64,000 bases of DNA. Source: Owenia fusiformis. Its lineage: Eukaryota; Annelida; Polychaeta; Sabellida; Oweniidae. The stretch lies in assembly GCA_903813345.2 (NCBI GenBank), contig CAIIXF020000004.1:13833196-13897195 (forward strand), read 5' to 3'. Both the position numbers and the translations under genes were made by a program. The notes under the pieces are model-generated. The model was not told where the DNA came from and did no database searches. It saw nothing but the letters and a program-made list of their open reading frames with translations. Shown piece by piece: positions 55,706 through 64,000 of this stretch. Each line of letters opens with the position of its first letter. Position 1 is the stretch's first letter.

Positions 55706-55801
55706 TTACAAGTCCTTTGGACTTGTAAGTGAACATTTTTCAAGTCCATCCAAAAAAATACAAGCCAAATAAGGACTTGTAAATTTTAAAGTTACAAGTC
55801 C
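55706..55801. repeat. nested palindromes TTACAAGTCC
   Basis: TTACAAGTCC and GGACTTGTAA alternate twice (55706..55728 and 55773..55801). They form two short hairpins and one larger foldback, probably a tiny MITE. Confidence 0.75.
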
Positions 55802-55872
55802 AAAAAATCAGCCAACTGAACTCTGTGAATTACATATTTAAACAGTATATGTAAACAGTTTTATTGCAAATA

Positions 55873-56175
55873 CTAAATAACACCATGGTAGTAGGTAGGT
55901 AGGTAGGTAGCTGGTGCACTTGTGGGATTCTGCCTGTGTTTCAGTATAATTGTCGCCGTCTTGTGAGACTTTGAGGTCTCATGTTGGATAATAGATTCAA
56001 GTTTCATCGTGGTTGAACCCACAATGAACGCATTATTTTTGATGTTCACACTATTTGGGGCAAATTTGGACACTTTCTCGCAAGTAATGCAAAACATTTT
56101 ATCGCCTCTGTGAGCTAACCATGGTCTTCCAAATTCCCATTTGGGTAGATACTTCCGCTTTTTGGTCTTTTCCAT
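55873..56175 (-). CDS. zinc-finger fragment of a hAT-derived (C17orf113/ZNF862-like) protein
   Basis: From the ATG at 56175 the frame reads MEKTKKRKYLPKWEFGRPWL, then MFCITCEKVSKF and KNNAFIVGSTTMKLESIIQH, ESSKSH-like ETSKSHKTA. The spacing C-x2-C ... H-x4-H, preceded by a W and PWL and followed by a FxxG...K..S...H pattern, is that of the N-terminal finger in hAT-derived C17orf113/ZNF862-type proteins. Only about 100 residues are here; the transposase-like body is not seen. It could be a first exon or a stray fragment. Confidence 0.5.
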   Translation of the reverse strand: MEKTKKRKYLPKWEFGRPWLAHRGDKMFCITCEKVSKFAPNSVNIKNNAFIVGSTTMKLESIIQHETSKSHKTATIILKHRQNPTSAPATYLPTYYHGVI

Positions 56176-56395
56176 ATCATATATATGAGTGGTTTCCGAA
56201 AAAATTGAGAGAAATACGAATATTTCAAATATATCAAAAGTAAAATTTCGAAAAAACACTGACAAAGGTACAAGAGAGGCGAATTCTGATTAGTTGTTGC
56301 CACCGGGAGTTAGACAGATATGTAAATTTAAGCCAATGAGATTGCGGTTTACTTACGTGTTTTGGCTCGATATCCATCCCACAATTTATATAGAG

Positions 56396-57386
56396 CTATA
56401 TGTGAATATCATTTATGGAAGAGCATAGTACTTTGATGTTCTTTTTTAGCTCATCCAGCACATACTGGTGTTTTTCCAAAGATGTGAGGCCCTGGAACTC
56501 CTCCCTTATTTGTTGCAAATTGTTCTCAAAGATACCACCGAGGCAGCACAAAGTACAACAGAAAAATAAACTTATTTGGGACATTTTCCGTCCATGTGAT
56601 TTTCCTGTAAAATAATAATTTAAGTGTTTAAAGATTCAAATATAGATTTAAATCTAGTAATAGGTAGAATTGGATTGATCTCCAAAATATTTTATATGTC
56701 ACACATGTATGCATTTTTTATTTGATTTACTGTTTGGACTTTGAACATTTCAAAACTAATTATCTGTAACAAAGGCCTAAATGTAGGCCTGAAATAAAAC
56801 TCCAGACTTGGATATTTTAGACCCCACAGTCCACACACTGTGTCCACTTGATCACTGGCAAATAAAATTCCCAACGAGAGCATCATCATTTGAATGAGCA
56901 TCTACTGAATGGCAGTTGATGATTTGAAACATTTCATTCTTCTTAGCATATTTTTTCCATGGTGTATAAAACCAGTGACATAATACAAGACATTTTTATT
57001 ATTTTCTCTAATGTATTCTTCAGCTGTTACCTTCCCAGTAATCACAATAATAAGTAACATTAATCAACCTTTAGCAACATGGAACCAGATTAAGTAATTT
57101 CTTTCTTTCATATGAACTTTCCAAAGGGTCTCTGGTCCATCTATTTGATTATCCATGTATTCAACAATACTCTTCAACTGACCTACTTTGCTTGGTGGCA
57201 ACCCACTGATCAACTACTGAAGGTCAAATTCAAGAGATAATTTGGGTGCCTTTTGTCTTTACATTCACCAGAGCTTTCATTTCAAAAATTGTCATTCTGA
57301 TATTGACTGAGGATGAATATAGCCATGTGTGAATTCAAGTTATTATTTTATTTGCCAGTGATCAGATCATTCATTGAAGGTGTAGC
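56396..57386. other. weak coding traces only
   Basis: A minus frame at 56396..56584 contains IREEFQGLTSLEKHQYVLDE with a cysteine-rich lead (CCTLCCLGG), which might be an N-terminal zinc segment of a repeat-family protein. The rest shows nothing I can support. Confidence 0.3.
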
Positions 57387-57691
57387 TCAATGACTAATGT
57401 GTTCATTGTTACTTGAACTCAACCCTCCTCCCCCGAACACATTATAATTTCTTCTTGTTGACGTTTCATTCGCCAGGCAATAGGATTGCAGTTTCAGAGT
57501 TTTAATAGCATAATTACCAAAGGCTTGTGTTTTGTACCATCCTTTAAATGCACTGTCATTGGCCTTTGGATCTTGAAGTGCCTTGAAGTTCACCCAGTAC
57601 ATCAGTCTTATGAGTCTTGACACAGTTTTGCTTCAAAATCCATTGCGCTTCCTTGTATTTCATTATTTGATGGCATATATATCCTGTGCCA

Positions 57692-58020
57692 TTAGTGCAT
57701 TTTAATAACAGCATTTGTGTTCTCAAATGCAAATGTGGACCAAGACCAAATAGGTCCCCATCTACGGACAACGTAAAAAAGATAGTATCCCAGATTGTGG
57801 ACATTTATAACATTTTTCCAGTTGTCATAATAGACATTAAACTCTTGGTCTAGCAGTCCGGTCATAAGAATCATAACGGCATTACATGCCAGGCCCATAT
57901 CATTATTAGGCTCTCCATCATTTCTCTTTCCTGTGTGCACTTTGAATTTTAAGGTGTAACCACTTTTGCTTTCGGCTAATACAAACAGTTTGAGTCCAAA
58001 TCTATGAGGTTTGTTATTGT
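57692..58020 (-). pseudogene. piggyBac transposase fragment fused to a DUF4218-like segment
   Basis: On the minus strand LKLFVLAESKSG (with frame breaks) leads into HTGKRNDGEPNNDMGLACNA and LLDQEFNVYYDNW. This is the piggyBac catalytic region ending at its conserved D-N aspartate. Directly in frame it continues VHNLGYYLFYVVRRWGPIWS and STFAFENTN, which resembles the VH.L.H...(R)RWGPLW..S.F.FE.xNG pattern of DUF4218-type transposon proteins rather than piggyBac. The junction near 57810 thus joins two different gene families. Further pieces of the second family continue at 57387..57690. Confidence 0.5.
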
Positions 58021-59436
58021 TTAACTGTCTTTTGCCAGACCTTGTTTAGACTAAACCATTCATCAATAAAATCATCTCTAGAACATTGTTACAAATTCAT
58101 GCAGACATCGCTAATGTCGGCTAGTAAGAGTCTGACCTTTGTAATTTGTCTATGGGATCTTTTTATGTAGGGTCTGATATATGAAGAGAACCAGAGTAGC
58201 TTTAAATCTTTTTTCTTATATTCTTTATTTCAACCCACATTTGAGTTCAATTAGTCTAGTTCCATACATATCTAATTTCATGTCCATGCTAGCACGGATA
58301 TATGCAGTTAGGTATCTTGCATGTCACTTACGCTCGTAATCAAGAATATCTTAATACATTTCTTGTGTGTGCATTGAAGTTCCCACAAAAACATTATTCA
58401 ATGTTGCTATCTCTGGACAAAAACCTTTCGTCCATTATAAAGTGGTGCCATACTCCAATTGAAATGGATACTTGGATGGATATGTAAATAATACTGTTTG
58501 AGTATTTCTCTAATAGTTTGCCATGCTTCGAGGGCTGATAAATTCTTATTCTTCTGCGTATTCTTTTGTATTGCTTCATGAACGTCCATATTACTGGAGG
58601 CCTGTGTCATATTGGAGGTTTCTTTTCTAGTAATTTACAGTCACGCCCAGTGATCATACAAAATGGAGGGAGGGGGAGTAGTACAACTGAATTGCCAAAT
58701 GAATAGGCGCAGTGCATGGCAAAATATGTTTGGTCATCTAGTATTTTTTGAACTGATACCCTTTTAAGATATGAGATCTATTAAAAAGGGGCATCATAAC
58801 CAACATGCAAAAGTCAATGTTTTTGCTATAAATCAGGCAACAATGGTCTACACAACCTGTAATAAATAGGTATAAGGGATGTTATTATCACAATACTAAT
58901 GACATTGCTCACTTATTAAAGTTAGTTTCCATGCATTATACAAAAAATAATCAAACTTAATTAATATTGGATGGAGGGGGAGAGTTTTTCCATATTGTGA
59001 GTTGGTTTTTAAAATGATTAACTCTACTTTCCAATGACTTTAAATTTGCTTTTACAATATCAGTACAAAAATAAACACCAATAGCTTTTATTGGCTCTTT
59101 TGTCCATTGTATATCAGCTAAGCTAACTTGTAATTTCTGTTTTCTGGATTTTTCCCCATAAACATAGACTCAGTCTTTTGTTTATTTACTGCTAGGCCAA
59201 ATAACTTTTCAAAATCTCTATCTAGCATTCTCTTTCCAAGGAACAAAGTGGTATACTTAGTTGATATACTCAAAAGACAAACTACTCTAAATTTTGATTT
59301 TTCGGAGATTTATTTATTTAGTCATACTGATACAGTGTTTTAATTACATTTTATTGCTAAAAACTAAAACATTTTAAAAACAGGAAGATATAACCAGTCA
59401 GCTTTTTGACAACATCTCTCACTTTTCATTAATTTC
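58021..59436. other. no supported gene
   Basis: AT-rich DNA with short frames; 58394..58610 frames show no motif. Confidence 0.4.
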
Positions 59437-59606
59437 ATGATTTCATATAAGCTAAATCTTTCTCAATGTGTGCTCTATGGGAATCTACCATTCGTTTGTG
59501 TTCATAGCTAAGAAGTACTGGTACCGCAAAAATGTCTCCTCCATATTTTTGGACATTTACATTTCCTGTTGATTTTGTTAATGTCGACAATTCTGCAACT
59601 AGATCT
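59437..59606 (-). CDS. candidate last exon, unknown protein
   Basis: After an acceptor TTGCTTACAG the minus strand reads DLVAELSTLTKSTGNVNVQK, YGGDIFAVPVLLSYEHKRMV and DSHRAHIEKDLAYMKS then a stop. The composition is that of a real protein. Joined to the exon at 60058..60232 through the donor TATG/GTAAAG it stays in frame. No family recognised. Confidence 0.4.
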
Positions 59607-60057
59607 GTAAGCAAAAGATTCTTGATCTAACCAAACATGTACCAAAAAGATTGCTCAACTACATTTTGAGTTTTGGCGAAAAAGTATTTATTTATTCATT
59701 CACTTATTTAAGTGTCACCTATCTAAAATAGCAAGCCCTACCTAGGCTTATGAGACACATTCTACATTAAGTTACATTTTACAATACAAATATACAATCA
59801 GTTCAAGTAATTGGTGTATAGGCACAATATATTATTCTCTTGTCTTAAATGTTTCATAATTTAATTCTGAGCAGAAATTCTTGTAGGGCTTAATATATAT
59901 GAATGATATTGAGCCAATTGATGAAAGGCCAAGCAAAAGTTTTTCTAAAAAGTTAGTTTGATAAATAAGATTTATCCATGTTCAATGTATTCTTGTTTAT
60001 CAAATGTTTTGCATTGCATAAAGCTTTCTTACCCCTCCATAACTTTACCATAGGTGC

Positions 60058-60232
60058 TTTCAACTCTCCTAGATGCCCTGCCATCAGCTAACGCGGCAAA
60101 TGAAGAATTGGATAATGAACCACATATAATGTGTTCCTTTGTAACCATGAGATGGGTGTCTTGACTGACACTTATAAACCTCATTTGGCTATTTCCCCAT
60201 TGCATCTGTACAAGGAAGTTTGATGATCTGGT
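60058..60232 (-). CDS. candidate internal exon, unknown protein
   Basis: It is bounded by an acceptor TTATTTCAG at 60233 and a donor ACCTATG/GTAAAG at about 60057. It encodes ETRSSNFLVQMQWGNSQMRF, ISVSQDTHLMVTKEHIICGS and a serine- and alanine-rich end. The phase matches the exon at 59437..59606. Candidate upstream exons with start codons are at 60880..61015 (MAQALLDVQGPQIFAPGKPG) and 61364..61482 (MSLIDRKIGETSTTF), but the links are unproven. Confidence 0.4.
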
Positions 60233-60879
60233 TTCCTGAAATAATAATTTTTGTTAAAGTTCTAAGTAAAGGGGCAACAAGGGCTGTAAAGGCTGTAAAG
60301 AGAAAAATGGATAATTTTACCTTTTCTGAGCTATCAGGGCGAAGTTTGGTCTAACATTTTCTTCCTGGGTTCCTATTTTATTAAAATATTCATTAAAAGT
60401 AGAACTGACAAATTGTTTCAAATCTCTAATTCTATTCAAGGAGTATTTTAAGAACTCCTTATTTTAGCTTCCTGAGAAAGTTAAGGCCTCGGTTCTTCTG
60501 GATGGCATGCAGAGGATGGCCACTTTCGAGATAATAGAGTGTCAGGACACACAGTGACATCATATTTTTGGGTTTGGTATACGCCACTGTGTTGATCACA
60601 GGACATAACAAAATGGCCTCAATCCCTTCCGATCCTCAAAGTAACAGATAAATAAAGATTTGGTAGTGTGTCTATTTTTTTTTTATTTACTCTCTTTAAA
60701 ATAATCTAGTGCAACAAATCAATGGTCTACAGAATGCGTCTGATTCTCTAGAAGGTATCAAATATACCACTATAAAGAATGATCCCCAAAAGTCTTGGTA
60801 ATCTCTGGGTTAATCTCTCTAAAAGATCAGAGATGGATAACTTGAAGTCTCAAAATAAACGCAATACCGTGATTACAAA

Positions 60880-61015
60880 TAATCACAAATGTCGGAGATT
60901 CTAATCTTGATCCTTCTTCAGGATCTTTGATGGCACCTGGGTCAAAGTTGGGCTGACCAGGTTTCCCAGGTGCAAATATTTGGGGACCTTGAACATCGAG
61001 TAGAGCTTGTGCCAT
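60880..61015 (-). CDS. candidate first exon, unknown protein
   Basis: An ATG at 61015 opens MAQALLDVQGPQIFAPGKPG followed by a proline- and glutamate-rich stretch (DPEEGSRLESPTF). It is coding-like but with no clear donor; possibly the start of the gene whose exons lie at 60.1 and 59.5 kb. Confidence 0.3.
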
Positions 61016-62149
61016 GGTTTGCTTCTCTTTATCAGGTACATATCAAACAACGCACATACAACATATATATTTTAACACAATATTTATGACATCACAATCA
61101 CATTGTAAAATCAGCACAACCCCCCCCCCCCCAATTAAAAAAAGATGTGTTTCAAAATGCCATAATATACTACAGCCATGATGCTACTATTCAAGATTCC
61201 ACCCTCTTGTCTCAACTGAAGCATGTCTGTTCCATAATCGTTGAACATAGATGACCTTCCGCATGCTCTCTTAGGCATGATAAAGTGTAACAACATATCA
61301 ACAACCCAGATTAAGTTTTGGTACTGTTTTTTTTTCATTTCTGCCAAGTTGTCATCATACACTTAATATCTCCTTCTCTTCTTTCCCTGGGACTTGATTC
61401 TTCTGAAAAACCAGAAGCCTTTGTCCTCCTTGGCAATAAAAATGTTGTTGATGTCTCACCAATTTTTCTATCAATTAAACTCATCGGAGCCTACCCAGCA
61501 CCCATACAGTAGTCATACAATTATTGTATGGCTATCTTTGACTTTATAATCATCATGAAGAGGACTGTTCACCTACACTTTAAAGCCTTCATTTCAATAT
61601 GAATGTTGACATGCCAAAACAGAAAAGGGGTAAAAGCTAGTAAAGAAAATATCAGGCCAGATTTGGAAACTCAAGTTGAATTTGATATTCAACCAATTAA
61701 TTCAACTTCAAAACACACAGTTAATTTTTAAATGCATACTGAATATAAGACACTTGCCTGCTGTTTCAATTTATATTAAAAATAGAATTTCTTAACCAGT
61801 ATGCTTTGTGACATGGCAAAAATATTTGAGTTTTTTTATTAATAGAATTTATTTTACAAATACATATACAATACATAAACATTTTACACTTTTAGTGGCT
61901 TTGCTGAAGGCATTATCAGCCACTTGATTAATAATTGCAGGGTGAAGGAAAAAGAAAACATTAAATATGAACTCAAAAGTGAAGTGAGTGGTAGCAGAGA
62001 AACCTACACATTTGCACATTTTTCTAAAAATGTTGAAGTGAGCTTGAGGATTTTCAAATTAGTGGATTTTGTGTCCAGTCAGGGAACACATCCAACTTTG
62101 GTATTTTATATAAGGTATATCCTTTGCTGCTTTTCTGAGCATGAAACCC
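61016..62149. other. mostly non-coding
   Basis: The region includes a C12-13 run at 61122 and a short coding-like minus frame at 61364..61482 (MSLIDRKIGETSTTFLLPRR). Otherwise AT-rich with nothing to report. Confidence 0.4.
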
Positions 62150-62640
62150 AACTTGCACGTCCCGTCTCTTCATCTCTTGAAGATATAAAGCCTCCCTCGA
62201 ACACCAGGCACAAGATTCCCATCCTCACGATCAATGTCAGCATTCTGTAGAATAGGATAGCATATTCGTATCACATTATGGAGGCAGAAGGTAGCCCTGA
62301 TAATCTCCTTTGCATTCAATTGGGTTACTTTCATTGTCGTTATCATACAACAGAGTCAATTGGCTATTCAAAGCCATTCTCAACAACAAGCCTTGGCCTG
62401 GAACATCTAAAGTTGATGATTCTCTCTTCATGGTTCGAAGGGGAAAGGCGTCATCTCCGACAATGAAATACGGAATGTCTCTGTTGTCGTTGGCTGGTGC
62501 CTCTGGGACTGGAAACCCCATGGTATCCTCACGTAAAGCTGGCTCTATGTCACAAGCATTGAAAATGGCACATTCTGAGCTTAAACCATTGGATCCAATG
62601 TAAGCCCAAAGGAATTTATACTTAGAATCATGTTACATTA
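62150..62640 (-). pseudogene. PIF/Harbinger (HARBI1-like) transposase fragment
   Basis: The minus strand reads FLWAYIGSNGLSSECAIFNA, PALREDTMGFPVPEAPANDN, RDIPYFIVGDDAFPLRT. This is the HARBI1 block around the second catalytic aspartate (VGDDAFPL). After frameshifts come INFRCSRPRLVVENGFE, matching the RLSRARRxVENxFG block with the last acidic residue, and near 62200 a C-terminal DREDGNLVPG. Several frame breaks; inactive. It is unrelated in sequence to the Harbinger-like piece at 6.3 kb. Confidence 0.75.
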
Positions 62641-63180
62641 TTTATTTTAGATTCCATGGCACTAATTTTTATTTCTAAATCTTCAATTTTGGTTTTCAAT
62701 GTAGCATTTTCAGATTTCAAATTGTGTTAAGGCCTCAGTAACTGGTCCAACAGGCTCCTTGACATGAGTTTTCAGAATTTTATTTTTTCCCAACCGTTTC
62801 TGTATAATAGCCAAAGTAATAATTGTAGCATTCTCACCCGTGTTGTTTCTTGTGTTTGTTAGATTTTTGCACAGCATTCCCGAAAATATAGAAATCACAA
62901 TTTCTCCCGATTTTCCAAAAATAACCACAATGTTTCTTTAAAAAAGATAGTTTTGTCCTGATTTCAATTTCAGAATATCCATTTTTTACTTTTAGCTAAT
63001 TGGATTGAAGTATTCATATGAAAGTAAATTGATGTTTATACTTATTTCTTACTTCTTTTCTTTTTTTCTTTCTTTTTTTAGCTACTTTCGTGATCTTTGA
63101 TATCAAAGCAATGTGTTCATTATTTTACCATAGTTCATAATTATTATGGATGTTTGAAATAAAACCATTATTGAAATGCC
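62641..63180. other. no supported gene
   Basis: A short minus coiled-coil-like reading (KTKIEDLEIKISAMESKI, near 62650-62720) adjoins the Harbinger fragment. The rest is AT- and T-rich. Confidence 0.35.
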
Positions 63181-63500
63181 CTTGGTATAGCTGAGTGCAG
63201 TCTGAAGCGCACTAGACTGCACCAGAATTTATGTGCACAAGAGTGTCTGGTTCATTCTGAAGCAGCCTAGTGCGCAAACCAAATGGAGATTCAACATGTA
63301 AAAAGTGCAGTCTGGTGCGTTTCAATTATTTAAATTAAACCAGTGGTGCAATCTGAAGCAGATATTCTGGTGCAATTGTGAGCACTTTTCTGCACTAGAA
63401 ATCTGGTGCATCTGGTTCAATTTGAAGCAACCTGGTGCATTTCAATTATTTAAATTAAACCACTGGTGCAATCTGAAGCAGATATTCTGCATAAATTGGG
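63181..63500 (+). repeat. minisatellite with 120-bp period
   Basis: TTCAATTATTTAAATTAAAC followed by CAGTGGTGCAATCTGAAGCA and GATATTCTG occurs at 63321 and 63441. Related TGGTGCA and CTGAAGCA words fill the region from 63195 on. Confidence 0.8.
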
Positions 63501-64000
63501 CCCCACATGCGCTTCTCTAACACCATGAGCATCATACAAATGTAGTTGCTTTATGAAAAGAATATTGCATTCAAAATTATGTGTACAAACAAACACTGTA
63601 TTCAAACATTACAGGATTATATTCATCTTTAGACAACCTATACAATCATGATCACTTAAAATAATCCAATAATGTACCGGGATTGGCACCAATTGTTTTT
63701 ACAATTACATTGTCATTTTTGTATGTTCATAATAACTGCCTGAGATGTAATTCAGTCCATTCAGTACTCACGACATCCGCAACAGCAGTAAAAGTTCAGT
63801 CAGCATCAAGGAGTATTATCAGATCTGAAAGAAAATTTTTTTATCCTGTCATCATTATTATTATTATATACAAGGCATTAACATGACAAAATAGCACAAC
63901 TTAAAAGGTACCCACTCGACAGGCATGTAGCCGGGTTGGGGGGGGGGGCTACAGACGTTAACACTGGCTGCTTGCCTGAAATCGTTCGGAGAAACGTCTC
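63501..64000. other. no supported gene
   Basis: AT-rich, with a G-run near 63941-63949 at the window end. Confidence 0.45.

Overview
The window is animal nuclear DNA, most probably from a marine invertebrate such as a bivalve mollusc. This is inferred from its AT-rich composition, GT-AG introns, and its mix of element families: Ty3/gypsy, LINE, Ngaro/DIRS-like, Mutator, Harbinger, hAT, piggyBac, Helitron/Helentron-type elements with internal minisatellites, YqaJ-domain repeat genes and RecQ-like helicase repeats. Nothing prokaryotic is present. No complete single-copy host gene can be read. Only a few candidate exons (around 0.3-0.7 kb and 59.4-61.5 kb) look host-derived.

Layout. 1.5-6.0 kb is a decayed minus-strand Ty3/gypsy element. 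It is interrupted twice: by a truncated LINE with a 10-bp target duplication, and by a poly(A)-tailed retrocopy with a 7-bp target duplication that still carries an intact 490-codon frame. 6.3-19.9 kb is a Harbinger-like transposase remnant split by a 12.35-kb LTR retroelement with apparently identical 626-bp LTRs. That element reads, on the minus strand, gag, a T-TTA-AAC frameshift site, pol with a C-terminal chromodomain, env with signal peptide, basic cleavage site and membrane segments, then accessory frames including a RING finger. 20-29.5 kb holds MULE, hypothetical repeat-gene, gypsy and YqaJ remnants plus a TA-flanked DNA transposon. 29.6-37 kb has a TIR element with a CGTC-rich minisatellite, Ngaro-type gag and SGNH fragments, and a nearly intact Mutator transposase. 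37.4-43 kb has a Helentron-type copy, a tyrosine-recombinase remnant, a Helitron Rep fragment and a repeat-family gene. 43.4-47 kb is a tandem array ending in a hAT element with an 8-bp target duplication. 47.4-55.7 kb is a RecQ-like helicase gene split by a 6.6-kb TIR element that itself contains three head-to-tail Helentron-type units. 55.9-63.5 kb has transposase-derived fragments, candidate spliced exons, a Harbinger fragment and minisatellites.

The most coherent unit is the 12.35-kb retroelement. A TATA/initiator promoter, primer-binding site, polypurine tract, frameshift site and spliced-env acceptor are all recognisable, so it looks young and potentially complete. Its combination of chromodomain, env and RING accessory frame is the best candidate here for something undescribed.
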